The notes: generated from the letters alone by a model not told the origin. 64,000 nt of DNA from Ilyomonas sp965277535 (GCA_965277535.1 OZ255825.1:1736001-1800000), one strand, 5' to 3'; positions 8,529-17,278 are shown, numbered from the stretch's first letter. A program made the numbers and translations.

Positions 8529-9587
8529 ATGCAAAAAATTCTGGTAACCGGCGGCTGCGGATATATCGGCTCACATACAGTAGTAGATTTAATTGAAAAC
8601 GGCTATGATGTGATTTCGATTGATGACAATTCACGTTCTACTACTTACCTGCTCGATGGCATAGAAAAAATAACCGGCAAGAAACTGAAGAACTATAAAG
8701 TGGATTTGAAAAATTTTGACGAAACGCTTGCTGTGTTTCAGGAGAATGAAGACATCAGCGGCATCATTCATTTTGCAGCTTACAAAGCGGTTGGCGAATC
8801 GGTTGAAGAGCCGTTGATGTATTACCAAAATAACCTTGTGTCGTTAATCAATATTTTACAATGCGTAAAGGAATTTCATATTCCCAGTTTTGTGTTTTCA
8901 TCTTCCTGCACCGTGTATGGCAGTCCCGACAGTATTCCCGTTACTGAAAATTCACCCACTAAAAAAGCCGAGTCGCCGTATGGTGCTACAAAGCAAATGA
9001 GCGAAGACATCATCAAAGATTTTGTAAAAGTTACACCTAACGTAAATGCCATTTTGCTTCGCTATTTCAATCCTGTTGGAGCGCATCCATCCATTAAAAT
9101 TGGCGAACTTCCCCTCGGCAAACCGCAAAACTTAGTGCCTGCCATCACACAAACAGCCATTGGCAAATTGCCCCAAATGACGGTGTATGGCGATGACTAT
9201 CCAACCCGCGATGGAAGCTGTGTGCGCGATTACATTCATGTGAGCGACATTGCTCATGCGCATACATTGGCGTTTGAATATTTGAACGAAAACAAAAACA
9301 AGAGTAACTGTTCTGTTTTCAATCTTGGAAGTGGCAATGGTGTAACGGTGTTGGAAGCCATTCATGCATTTGAAGAAGTATCTGGTGTAAAGCTCAATTA
9401 CAAAATTGGCCCGCGCCGCGCTGGCGATGTGGTTGCTATTTATGCCAACAATCAATTTGCAGTTGAGTCTTTGGGTTGGAACATTCAATATAATTTAAAA
9501 GATATGATGCGCACTGCCTGGCAATGGGAGCAAAAAATTAAAGAAGATGAGAAGCTGATGACGAGCCAGAATGCGGTGCTGAATTGA
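8529..9587 (+). CDS. galE: UDP-glucose 4-epimerase GalE
   Basis: Extended short-chain dehydrogenase that interconverts UDP-glucose and UDP-galactose for sugar use and cell-surface glycans. 352 residues, slightly longer than the E. coli enzyme. The NAD-binding TGGCGYIGSH is at the N-terminus, the catalytic Ser lies in SSSCTVYG, and the YxxxK pair is in SPYGATK. GDGxxRDYIHVxD-type sequence (RDGSCVRDYIHVSD) identifies the GalE subfamily. It stands alone. Confidence 0.95.
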   Translation: MQKILVTGGCGYIGSHTVVDLIENGYDVISIDDNSRSTTYLLDGIEKITGKKLKNYKVDLKNFDETLAVFQENEDISGIIHFAAYKAVGESVEEPLMYYQNNLVSLINILQCVKEFHIPSFVFSSSCTVYGSPDSIPVTENSPTKKAESPYGATKQMSEDIIKDFVKVTPNVNAILLRYFNPVGAHPSIKIGELPLGKPQNLVPAITQTAIGKLPQMTVYGDDYPTRDGSCVRDYIHVSDIAHAHTLAFEYLNENKNKSNCSVFNLGSGNGVTVLEAIHAFEEVSGVKLNYKIGPRRAGDVVAIYANNQFAVESLGWNIQYNLKDMMRTAWQWEQKIKEDEKLMTSQNAVLN

Positions 9588-9676
9588 TTGCTGATTTTTG
9601 ATTTCGGATTTGTGAATTGTGGTTCGTATTACTTGCAATTCTTTAAACATCAAAATAATTACATCTAGACATTGCA

Positions 9677-10557
9677 ATGGCAAGAAGAAAACTAAACTCA
9701 AATATCCCAACATTTGACGAACTACTCATTCCAACTATTTGTGCTTTACAACAGCTTGGCGGTTCAGGTTCGATTGAAGAAGTAAATGGAAAAGTTTACG
9801 AAATTGCCCAAATTCATGATGATGTTTTACAAATTCCGCACGGAGAGGACGGAACAATCAATGAGGTTGATTATAGATTAGCATGGAGCAGAACATACCT
9901 TAAAAATTTGGCCTACTTGAAAATTCCTCCAGAGGTATTTGGGCTTTATCACGTCCAGACATCAATGTTTCAAAGCTTGATCCAGACCAAATTAAACGTA
10001 CAGTTAGACAACAAACAAGATTAACTAAGGCTGAAAGTAAAGATGAACAAGAAAGGCAAACAGAAAAGGAAGTTGAACTTGAAATTGAGACCTCTGAAAA
10101 TTGGAAACAGCAACTATTAAATACTCTCTATAACATTTCACCTTCTGCTTTCGAACGGCTTGCTCAAAGAATTTTAAGAGAAAGCGGCTTCTTCCAAGTA
10201 GAAGTAACAGGTAAAACAGGTGATGGAGGAATAGACGGTAAAGGGATTGTAAGAATAAGTGGATTTCTGAGTTTTCATGTTATCTTTCAATGCAAGAGAT
10301 ATAGAAGTTCAATTACACCAGACAAAATAAGAGATTTTAGAGGCGCTATGCAAGGTCGTGCTGATAAAGGACTGTTTATCACAACTGGTACATTTACAAG
10401 AGAAGCAACCAAAGAAGCAACAAGGGATGGTGCTCCTCCAATTGATTTAATTGATGGAGAATTGTTATGCGACAAATTGAAGGAATTAAGACTTGGTATT
10501 GATACTAAATTAATAGAAACCGTAGAAGTAAAAACCGATTGGTTCAATAATTTATAG
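9677..10557 (+). pseudogene. mrr: Mrr-type restriction endonuclease with a 1-nt frameshift
   Basis: The first frame gives an Mrr N-terminal winged-helix domain (FDELLIPTICALQQLGGSGS, AWSRTYLK). It then goes out of frame in AAAAATTTGG at 9902-9910. Adding one T gives NFGLLENSSRGIWALS and a continuous 293-residue protein. The catalytic half has FERLAQRILRESGF, then GDGGIDG and FQCKRY, the PD-(D/E)xK nuclease motif, and the GLFITTGTFTREA segment. Mrr cuts DNA carrying methylated bases. No methylase is adjacent, as expected for a type IV enzyme. The frameshift could be real (phase-variable or dead) or a homopolymer error. Confidence 0.85.
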
Positions 10558-10683
10558 CTTAATAAAAACAACCTTTCTATACTTAATAAAGCATATCTTA
10601 CATTAATAAGTTTCTAAACCAAGCCCTTGTAAAGCCATAAACAGTTGGTGATTCAGATTTTTGCAAAAAAAACAAATCCTAAA

Positions 10684-11133
10684 TCAAAAATCCATACTCG
10701 CATTCATCCATTCGCTACTTACCGTCATTCCATATTTTTTATAAAACGCAACTGCCGGTTCGTTCCAGTCCAGCACTTGCAACATCATACCGGTAAAGCC
10801 CCGCTCTTTTCCTTCCTGTATAATTCTTTCAAACAACATTCTGCCAATGCCTCTGCCACGGGCTTCTTCTGTTACAATAAAATCTTCTAAATACAAACGT
10901 TGTCCTTTCCAGGTTGAGAAGCGAATGTAATACATGGCAAAACCAAGAATGGTATTGTTTTCTTCCGCTACAAATGCCCACCAGACGGGTTTTTCGCCAA
11001 AGCCGCTTTCAGTAAAATGTTCTAATGTAATAGTTACTTCTTCGGGTGCACGTTCAAAAATGGCCAATTCTTTTACCAGTTCCAGCATTCGCGCACAATC
11101 TTTTTTTTCAGCTCTGCGAAGTATTATGTTCAT
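10684..11133 (-). CDS. GNAT N-acetyltransferase, diamine/thialysine type
   Basis: 149-residue acetyl-CoA-dependent acetyltransferase resembling the SAT/thialysine acetyltransferase subgroup. Supporting segments are IRRAEKKDC-like N-terminal start (ILRRAEKKDCARMLELVKEL), AIFERAPEEVTIT, YLEDFIVTEEARGRGIGRML with the RGRGIG acetyl-CoA pyrophosphate loop, and LDWNEPAVAFYKKYG. The substrate, perhaps a polyamine or a lysine analogue, is inferred. Confidence 0.85.
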   Translation of the reverse strand: MNIILRRAEKKDCARMLELVKELAIFERAPEEVTITLEHFTESGFGEKPVWWAFVAEENNTILGFAMYYIRFSTWKGQRLYLEDFIVTEEARGRGIGRMLFERIIQEGKERGFTGMMLQVLDWNEPAVAFYKKYGMTVSSEWMNASMDF

Positions 11134-11336
11134 GCGGTAAAAATAAGTATTATGCGATTTTTGATTTGTAATTTTTGCTTTGTGATTGATGGCGGCTGTA
11201 AACCGTGACAGCGAAGAGATTTAGGGCATAGCGACACATGAGTGATGAATTAAAAATAGGGCAAAAACAAAAGCATCCGTATCATAAGTGTTCCTCTTCT
11301 AAATTCAAACGAAGATAAAATTAGTAATCGTCAAAG

Positions 11337-11366
11337 CCCCTCTCCACTCGTGGAGAGGGGTTGGGG
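11337..11366. repeat. REP-like palindrome upstream of glyQS
   Basis: Perfect 10-bp hairpin with a CTCG loop (11337-11346 with 11351-11360, CCCCTCTCCA/TGGAGAGGGG), followed by TTGGGGTGAGG. In reverse it has the same CCCCAACCCCT...GGGG layout as the two elements at the aroK start. Elements of this type are common between Bacteroidota genes. Confidence 0.6.
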
Positions 11367-11383
11367 TGAGGTATTCATTCTAT

Positions 11384-11391
11384 TATCTTTG
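11384..11391 (+). promoter_or_regulatory. -7 box TATCTTTG of glyQS
   Basis: Exact TAnnTTTG match ending 7 nt before the ATG, which implies a nearly leaderless mRNA. A TTG at 11361-11363, inside the REP-like element, lies about where the -33 element is expected. Confidence 0.55.
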
Positions 11392-11398
11392 CTGCCCT

Positions 11399-12838
11399 AT
11401 GAGCAGTCAACAAGAAGGCAAGTTAGGGGCAATCATCGCCCATGCCAAAGAATACGGTTTTATTTTTCCGAGCAGTGAAATTTATGATGGCTTAAGTGCT
11501 GTGTACGATTATGGTCCATGGGGGTGCGAGCTAAAGAAAAACATCCGCGACCATTGGTGGCGCAGCATGACGCAACTGCATGAAAACATTGTGGGTGTGG
11601 ACGCTGCCATTTTCATGCACCCGACAACATGGAAAGCCAGCGGACATGTGGACAATTTCAGCGACCCGATGATTGACAACAGGGACAGCAAAAAGCGCTA
11701 TCGTGTTGACCATTTGATAGAAGGGTTTGCAGAAACGTTACCGGCAGAAAAATCCGAAGCGCTATTAGGTAGTATGGATGAATTATTGGCGAAAGAAGAC
11801 TTTATTGGTTTGAAAAAATTAATTGAAGACAACAACATCAAATGTAGTGTGAGCGAGACTTCTAACTGGACAGACATTCGCCAGTTCAACCTTATGTTTT
11901 CAACTCAGTTAGGTGCTGTGAGTGGTGAAGCAGAAACCATTTATTTACGACCCGAAACCGCACAGGGGATCTTCGTAAACTTTTTAAACGTGCAGAAATC
12001 AGCACGCATGAAAATTCCGTTTGGTATTGCACAAATCGGAAAGGCGTTTCGCAACGAAATTGTGGCGCGGCAATTCATCTTTCGCATGAGAGAATTTGAG
12101 CAAATGGAAATGCAGTTTTTTGTTCGCCCCGGCACTGAAGGCGAATGGTATCAGCACTGGAAGAGGGAACGCTTGCAATGGCATACGAACCTGGGAATTC
12201 CGGCATCTGATTACCGTTACCACGACCATGTGAAGCTGGCACATTATGCCAAGGAAGCCTGCGATATTGAATACGCCTTTCCAATGGGCTTTCGCGAAGT
12301 AGAAGGCATTCATTCGCGCAGCGATTTCGATTTATCGCAACACCAAACCTATAGCGGTAAAAAGATGACTTATTTTGATACTGAAATCAATCAGCATTAC
12401 CTTCCTTATGTGATAGAAACCTCTATTGGTTTGGATAGAATGTTTCTGCTCATTCTTTCGCATAGCTATGAAGAAGAAACATTAACCAAAGAAGATGGTA
12501 CGAAAGACAGCCGCGTAGTGCTTCACATTCCTCCGGTATTGGCGCCAATTAAGCTTGCTGTTTTGCCTCTTACAAAAAAAGATGGCTTGCCTGATATTGC
12601 ACGTGCAATTATGAAGGATTGTATGCCTTATTTTAAAAGTTTTTACGAAGAGAAAGATGCCATTGGCAAACGTTACAGAAGGCAGGATGCTATCGGCACA
12701 CCGTTTTGTGTAACGGTTGACCATCAAACCAAAGAAGACGGCACTGTAACACTTCGCCACCGCGATACCATGCAACAAGAACGCATTGGCAAAGACGAAG
12801 TGCAAAAGAAGTTGTTTGCAATAATAAACGGGTCGTAA
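11399..12838 (+). CDS. glyQS: Glycyl-tRNA synthetase, alpha2 type
   Basis: Class II aminoacyl-tRNA synthetase that charges tRNA-Gly. 479 residues from ATG 11399; the open frame upstream is dropped because the promoter box overlaps it. The N-terminus (FIFPSSEIYDGLSAVYDYGP) is the alpha2 GlyRS signature. Motif 2 contains FRNEI, motif 3 is ETSIGLDRMFLLIL, and an anticodon-binding domain fills the last 120 or so residues. This is the eukaryote-like form, distinct from the alpha2beta2 GlyQ/GlyS enzyme of E. coli. Confidence 0.95.
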   Translation: MSSQQEGKLGAIIAHAKEYGFIFPSSEIYDGLSAVYDYGPWGCELKKNIRDHWWRSMTQLHENIVGVDAAIFMHPTTWKASGHVDNFSDPMIDNRDSKKRYRVDHLIEGFAETLPAEKSEALLGSMDELLAKEDFIGLKKLIEDNNIKCSVSETSNWTDIRQFNLMFSTQLGAVSGEAETIYLRPETAQGIFVNFLNVQKSARMKIPFGIAQIGKAFRNEIVARQFIFRMREFEQMEMQFFVRPGTEGEWYQHWKRERLQWHTNLGIPASDYRYHDHVKLAHYAKEACDIEYAFPMGFREVEGIHSRSDFDLSQHQTYSGKKMTYFDTEINQHYLPYVIETSIGLDRMFLLILSHSYEEETLTKEDGTKDSRVVLHIPPVLAPIKLAVLPLTKKDGLPDIARAIMKDCMPYFKSFYEEKDAIGKRYRRQDAIGTPFCVTVDHQTKEDGTVTLRHRDTMQQERIGKDEVQKKLFAIINGS

Positions 12839-12873
12839 TTTTTTGCCACGAAGTCGCGAAGGCACAACGAGAT

Positions 12874-12919
12874 AAACAAAAGCACCGAACAACTTTCTAC
12901 TTGTTCGGTGCTTTTGTTT
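12874..12919 (+). terminator. Intrinsic terminator of glyQS
   Basis: Perfect 19-bp inverted repeat (12874-12892 with 12901-12919) with an 8-nt loop. The arm ends in GGTGCTTTTGTTTT, the same tail type as the terminator at 4825-4875. It lies 35 nt after the stop codon. Confidence 0.85.
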
Positions 12920-12936
12920 TGCGAGAATATTGCAGC

Positions 12937-13084
12937 CGTCATTGCGAGGCACAAAGCAATCTGTGCTATGCAGAAGATGTTGCCAGCCAACCGTAAATAG
13001 ATTAGCATCATTTACTCACCATTAACTATTTACAACCTACTTCATGGGTATGGCCATAGATTGCTTCGTACTTCGCAATGATGA
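12937..13084. repeat. Inverted REP-type element pair (ATTGCGAGG...AAGCAATCT)
   Basis: Two 26-bp copies in opposite orientation (12938-12963 and 13058-13083) agree at 22 positions. Each carries the well-known bacterial repeat core CATTGCGAGG...AAGCAATCT. They enclose about 95 bp without coding signal. The layout is that of a REPIN. Confidence 0.7.
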
Positions 13085-13120
13085 ACATCGTACATCCCAC
13101 ATCTAACATTGTATATCATA

Positions 13121-13849
13121 TTATCCATACAATTCCAAATGCACATCATATCTGCTGTAGCCGAAAGACAAAATCCTTTCTTTCGCTTCATCAATCATGC
13201 TTTTCCAGCCACATAAAAAAAAGCAGGCGGGCGCTTTTTCTCTCTCAATAATTTCTTCATACAAGCGATGCACATAACCATGATGAATGTTGGTGTTGTT
13301 TTTGTTTTCGCGCGAAAAAGTGGGCAAATAATAAAAGCGTTGCATCGCTTTGCTTAATGCTTCTAATTCTTCTTTATACAAAGCATCCGATAATGTTCGG
13401 CAACCAAAAATAAGATAGATGTTTTCGTGCGCGATATTGTGTTGATGAATGTAATGTAACATCGAACGAAAGGGTGCAACGCCGGTTCCGGTACAAATGA
13501 GAAATAAGTTTCTATCCAACTCTTTAGGCAATGTAAACACACCTTGCGGACCTCGTAATTGCAACTCGCTTCCCACGCCAATTTCATTGAATAAATAATT
13601 TGAGCCCAAGCCACCTTCCAGTAAAACAACTACCAACTCTATCACATTTGTACCATCAGGCCAGGAAGCAATGGAATAGCTGCGCCAGCGTTTGTTTCGC
13701 TTTTCGTGGATGGGCAAATCAAGGGTTACAAATTGTCCGGGTAAAAAATCGAATTTGTCCATATCCTGTACCTCTATCCAAAAGCGTTTGGTGTTAGCGG
13801 TAGCATCTTCTATCCTGATTACTTTTCCGGTGCGCCATGGTTCAAGCAT
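13121..13849 (-). CDS. FNR-type FAD/NAD(P)H oxidoreductase
   Basis: Two-domain flavoprotein of the ferredoxin-NADP reductase superfamily, 242 residues. The FAD domain (about 1-108) has RSYS at 56-59 and EGGLGSNYL. The nucleotide domain has GTGVAPFRSM at 121-130 and a late CGWKSMIDEAK. No [2Fe-2S] domain is fused. The electron acceptor is unknown; a ferredoxin or flavodoxin reductase role is likely. Confidence 0.83.
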   Translation of the reverse strand: MLEPWRTGKVIRIEDATANTKRFWIEVQDMDKFDFLPGQFVTLDLPIHEKRNKRWRSYSIASWPDGTNVIELVVVLLEGGLGSNYLFNEIGVGSELQLRGPQGVFTLPKELDRNLFLICTGTGVAPFRSMLHYIHQHNIAHENIYLIFGCRTLSDALYKEELEALSKAMQRFYYLPTFSRENKNNTNIHHGYVHRLYEEIIEREKAPACFFLCGWKSMIDEAKERILSFGYSRYDVHLELYG

Positions 13850-13949
13850 CGTTTTGTTTTGTGCAAAAATATTGCAATGCTTTGCTGCGTTGGTATTCCT
13901 GCAAAAACAAAAGCATTTTTTTACTTTTATCGAAAATTAAATTGTTGTT

Positions 13950-14219
13950 ATGCCCACCGTTCATTTAATGGTAAAAGGAAAAGTGCAAGGTGTTTTTTAT
14001 CGTGCAACGGCAAAGAAAGTGGCGGATGAAATCGGCATTACCGGCTGGGTAAAAAACACGCCCGGCAATTGTGTTGAAATGGTTGCAAGCGGCTCGCAGC
14101 AAGGGTTACAGCAGTTTATAGAATGGTGTAAACAAGGACCGGCAAGAGCCAACGTAAGTGAAGTAAAAGTAGCGGAAATAAAAGAAAAAACTTTTAATGA
14201 ATTTGAAATTAAACGATAA
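13950..14219 (+). CDS. acyP: Acylphosphatase
   Basis: Small cytoplasmic enzyme hydrolysing carboxyl-phosphate bonds. 89 residues with both catalytic residues: Arg18 in GKVQGVFYRA and Asn36 in GWVKN. The length and the ferredoxin-like fold pattern are standard. It is divergent from the FNR-type reductase, with two GCAAAA-type boxes in the 100-bp spacer. Confidence 0.94.
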   Translation: MPTVHLMVKGKVQGVFYRATAKKVADEIGITGWVKNTPGNCVEMVASGSQQGLQQFIEWCKQGPARANVSEVKVAEIKEKTFNEFEIKR

Positions 14220-14224
14220 GTTCT

Positions 14225-15331
14225 TTATACTGTTTTTATTTTCATCGCATCTACCAAGGTTGCCATTTCAGCTTCTTCCAATATCAGGCGTTTAGATTGG
14301 TTCGTTTCATCATATTCCCATTTTATTAGTCGGATGCAACCGTTGTCAATTTCAATTCCGGTAATATCACCATCACTAAAACAACAGCAACCACTGTTAA
14401 AATAGTTGGGTTTGTATTTGGTGAAATCGGGCAGCACCTCACCCTTTTCTAAACGATGATTGATGTGCGATTCAATGTCGGCAATTGTTTTTGTATCATT
14501 TTTATTTTTGGCTTCAGCAAGCCGCTGATACAAGCGTTCCAATAAAGTGAGCGATTCAAAAACAGGCTGGTGCGTATGTCCTGTTATCAAAGCAATATTG
14601 TTATCACTGCTCCATTGGTACATCATTTTATTATGCACTGTTTTTAGCTGCGTATCATAAGCCGGCGTATTGGGATTGATTTCTAAATACGCCTGTATTT
14701 TCGCCCACACATTCGATACAAACCATTTGCTAAACCAGTTGCCATCGCTTTGCAAATCACCCTGGTGCCCATGCGTGAGATAAATCTGAAACGGCTTTTC
14801 GTCAATGGTTGTTTGCAAAATCACACCTTCATAAATCTTCACTTCCTGCCCATAAATGTTTTTCAATTCCAAAGAAGCGAGCGGATCGTTAGCCCAATAC
14901 AAATCGTGGTTGCCAAAAATTTTGATGAATTGATTTTCCTCTAAAAACAAACTTTCTTTTGCAAACGAAGCCCCATTGTGTTTTTTTACCGGCGGCAATG
15001 TGTTTTCCCAAAGTTCTTCGCTATCGCCAAGGTTAATGTAGAAGTAACCATTTTGATGATAATAATCGAGCGCTGCGAGATAGTTATTTTCATTATCAGC
15101 AAAATCGTCAAAGCCATTTTTCGCGCCTTTGTGCTGGTCGGATAAAACAATAAATTTATCGGTTGATAGATTGAACGGAATCAACAATCCTTTTTTTTCA
15201 TTGGCTGATGATATATCGCTATGAAGCTGTGTAAGTGCAGCAAATACACGCACTTTATCCGGACGTGAAGAGAATTTGTTGGCAAGATTGATAATCGGTT
15301 GCCGAAGCCATCGTTGCAGCCATTTTCGCAT
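14225..15331 (-). CDS. Calcineurin-like metallophosphoesterase
   Basis: 368-residue phosphoesterase with a dinuclear metal site: SDQHKGAKNGFDDF, GDSEELWEN, GNHDLYW and ITGHTHQPVFE correspond to the Dx(H), GD, GNHD and GHTH blocks. The N-terminal 30 residues are basic and amphipathic (WLQRWLRQPI). The substrate cannot be assigned; some relatives act on lipid A precursors, but the fit to LpxH is weak. It ends 6 nt from the convergent acyP. Confidence 0.8.
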   Translation of the reverse strand: MRKWLQRWLRQPIINLANKFSSRPDKVRVFAALTQLHSDISSANEKKGLLIPFNLSTDKFIVLSDQHKGAKNGFDDFADNENNYLAALDYYHQNGYFYINLGDSEELWENTLPPVKKHNGASFAKESLFLEENQFIKIFGNHDLYWANDPLASLELKNIYGQEVKIYEGVILQTTIDEKPFQIYLTHGHQGDLQSDGNWFSKWFVSNVWAKIQAYLEINPNTPAYDTQLKTVHNKMMYQWSSDNNIALITGHTHQPVFESLTLLERLYQRLAEAKNKNDTKTIADIESHINHRLEKGEVLPDFTKYKPNYFNSGCCCFSDGDITGIEIDNGCIRLIKWEYDETNQSKRLILEEAEMATLVDAMKIKTV

Positions 15332-15481
15332 GGGTTAAAAGTAGAGAAGAAAGTGGAGTTTGCAGGAAGATGTTTTGGTTTTAATCCGCAGGTGTATCTG
15401 TTGATAAACCGATTTGTTTTTGCACCTGATTGCTCATCCGCTTTGCAGCTTAGGGGTTTACTGTAGCATTGTTTTTTGCCA

Positions 15482-15521
15482 ACACACAAATAGCTATTGA
15501 GGGAGGCATTAGGAGAAGAAA
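15482..15521. repeat. 40-bp dispersed repeat, copy 1
   Basis: Matches 16096-16136 at roughly four of five positions, with one single-base gap. The shared core is TAGCTATTGA..GGA..CATT..GGAGAAGAAA. The two copies flank the MaoC gene in the same orientation. Confidence 0.6.
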
Positions 15522-15535
15522 CCTATAGAAATTCA

Positions 15536-15997
15536 TCATTGTATAAAATGATAAAGAAATAAAACATCCCCTGCGTAAGCAAGCTTTGGCTGATCTTTAA
15601 TTTCCAATTGAATGAAAAGAGTTGCTTTGGTAATACCCCTTAAATTGATAATGGATTTTAGCGCCACCCTGCATCTTACTTCACTATCAACCACAACAGC
15701 CTGCCCAAACTTGAGTCCTTCAAGTCCATAATTAACTTCCATCTTAAGATTTTGAACATCCACTACTTGTTTCCAGAAATAAGGTAACAGCGAAAGTGTA
15801 AGATACCCGTGTGCAATAGTTTTTTTAAAAGGACTTTCTCTATTAGCTCTCTCAGCATCAACGTGTATCCATTGATGATCTAAGGTGGCATCAGCAAAGT
15901 TATTAATTTGTTCCTGCGTAATTTTATGCCAGGCAGAAACACCTAATTCTTTACCTAAGTATGCTTCAAATTCCTGATGCGTTTTTATAATAACCAT
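15536..15997 (-). CDS. MaoC-family (R)-specific enoyl-CoA hydratase
   Basis: 153-residue hot-dog-fold hydratase. Start chosen at MVIIKTHQEFEAYLGKELG, the usual family start; the upstream 13 codons are unlikely. The hydratase motif is present: Asp and His in ATLDHQWIHVDAERA, then SPFKKTIAHGYLTLSL. Such enzymes hydrate enoyl-CoA in fatty-acid breakdown or dehydrate the reverse substrate. No beta-oxidation genes are nearby, so the pathway is open. Confidence 0.88.
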   Translation of the reverse strand: MVIIKTHQEFEAYLGKELGVSAWHKITQEQINNFADATLDHQWIHVDAERANRESPFKKTIAHGYLTLSLLPYFWKQVVDVQNLKMEVNYGLEGLKFGQAVVVDSEVRCRVALKSIINLRGITKATLFIQLEIKDQPKLAYAGDVLFLYHFIQ

Positions 15998-16095
15998 GGG
16001 TGCTAAGATATAAATTTTATTAAAACGCAATTGCAATCGCTATACCCTCTTGGTTTATGAAGTTAAAGGGTTTAACGCCGCAATGTGTCTTGCCT

Positions 16096-16136
16096 GCACA
16101 CATTTAGCTATTGAAGGAAACATTGTGGAGAAGAAA
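16096..16136. repeat. 40-bp dispersed repeat, copy 2
   Basis: Second copy of the element at 15482-15521, in the same orientation, on the other side of the MaoC gene. Confidence 0.6.
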
Positions 16137-16140
16137 AAGG

Positions 16141-16260
16141 TTAGGCGTACAGCGGTAAAATCAGCGGCAATTCTGCCAATGCAACGATGACGCTCACAAC
16201 GCTATCCAGAGACTTCATATTGAAGAAACAATAACCTTTTTTAAGCGGTTCAGTGCTCAT
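16141..16260 (-). CDS. Possible 39-aa small protein
   Basis: Reverse-strand ORF beginning MSTEPLKKGYCFFNMKSL and ending in a hydrophobic stretch (VVSVIVALAELPLILPLYA). The reason for listing it is an unusually good Shine-Dalgarno, AAAGGAGAAAC, ending a few bases before the ATG in a genome where most starts lack one. A 9-bp inverted repeat (16225-16233 with 16260-16268) spans the start and could hide it. A short membrane peptide or a leader is possible. No family is recognised. Confidence 0.3.
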   Translation of the reverse strand: MSTEPLKKGYCFFNMKSLDSVVSVIVALAELPLILPLYA

Positions 16261-16347
16261 ATTGTTTCTCCTTTACGCATCAAAGCTTAAGATGGCATGA
16301 ATAAAAATCTGGCAAAAACAAACATGGAATGTGGCAAACTACGCTAA

Positions 16348-16413
16348 CTGCTATAATCAGCACAATGATAGTGCGAAACCGCAATGTCCCGAAACGGAGA
16401 CATTGTGGGAAAG
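16348..16413. repeat. 66-bp dispersed repeat, copy A
   Basis: Agrees with 18048-18113 at 57 of 66 positions with no gap. It starts CTGCTATAATCAGCAC and contains the palindrome-like core CAATGTCCCGAAACGGAGACATTG. Confidence 0.75.
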
Positions 16414-16564
16414 CGAAGAGGTGAACTACTTTGTTGATTGTGAGAAACTATAATAAGTTGAGAAGTAAAGAGCGTTTACCTTCCTTTTTGCATCATCTAT
16501 TCTCCTTTATCCTCATTTTCGTTTTCTTTATTTTTGCTATCTGGCAGAGCTGTAACGCATAAGA

Positions 16565-17278
16565 ATGAAACCAGAAAAATTGAACAAAGCAAAACAATTG
16601 ATCATTGGTGTTTTTAGTTTGATTGGGTTGCTTGCTTTGTTTATGCTGGTTTCTCATTTCATACTTATTTCTTCCGGTCGTTCTATTGCCGGTTATACGA
16701 CAGCACTTTTTATTTCGAGAACATTGTTTTGGCTCACAACTTTATGCATGTATTTGTATACCGTTAAGGTTGAAAAGCAGTCTTTTTTAGTTCTTCATTC
16801 GGAACGGAAGAACATCGGCTTTTATGCTTTATCTGTAGTGCTTTTATTGATGGCCCTTTTTGCAGCTTCAATATTTGCCAGCGCGTTTTTAAAAGTAACA
16901 GGCTTGTACCAGGGTCAAAGTAAAATGTACCTGCTGTTACTTCACATACTTTATAAAAATCGTTTCCTGTTTATTTTTACAACCGTTACGGCCGGTGTTG
17001 TAGAAGAATTGTTATTCCGGGGATATTTGCTTACGAGGCTGCAAATGCTCTTTCAAAACAATTATTTGCCTGTTATTATTTCATCCCTTTTGTTTGGCAT
17101 CCTTCATATTGGATATGGTACCGTTCAAAATGTGGTTGTTCCTATGTTTATAGGAGCGGTTTTAGCTGTGTATTACCTCCGCTATAAAAATATTTGGGTA
17201 CCTATTATTGCTCATGGCTTGTACGACTGTTTAGTTATCTCACTTGCTTTTCATTTGCATCTTCACAATGGCAGATAA
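16565..17278 (+). CDS. CPBP-family intramembrane metalloprotease
   Basis: 237-residue multi-pass protein of the CAAX-protease/bacteriocin-processing (Abi) family. The three motifs are visible: EExxxR in VVEELLFRGYLL, FxxxH in LLFGILHIGYG, and HxxxD in IAHGLYD. About six to eight membrane segments. Bacterial members mostly have unknown substrates; some confer bacteriocin immunity. It stands alone in a repeat-rich area. Confidence 0.85.
   Translation: MKPEKLNKAKQLIIGVFSLIGLLALFMLVSHFILISSGRSIAGYTTALFISRTLFWLTTLCMYLYTVKVEKQSFLVLHSERKNIGFYALSVVLLLMALFAASIFASAFLKVTGLYQGQSKMYLLLLHILYKNRFLFIFTTVTAGVVEELLFRGYLLTRLQMLFQNNYLPVIISSLLFGILHIGYGTVQNVVVPMFIGAVLAVYYLRYKNIWVPIIAHGLYDCLVISLAFHLHLHNGR

Larger units (their letters stand above)
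15998..16564. other. Repeat-rich intergenic region
   Basis: 567 bp between the divergently transcribed MaoC hydratase and CPBP protease genes. It holds copy 2 of a 40-bp repeat (16096-16136), a possible 39-codon ORF (16141-16260, minus), a GCAAAAACAAA box (16312-16322) and copy A of a 66-bp repeat (16348-16413). A hairpin around AATGTGT/ACACATT lies at about 16083-16104. Confidence 0.6.

Noticed and set aside
8248..8547. 99-codon ORF before galE
   Set aside because: It runs through the CGCACAGAGAA hairpin, has no protein-like pattern and overlaps the galE start.
9900..9912. Programmed frameshift in mrr
   Set aside because: AAAAATTTG lacks a typical slippery heptamer plus downstream stimulator, and Mrr genes are not known to use one.
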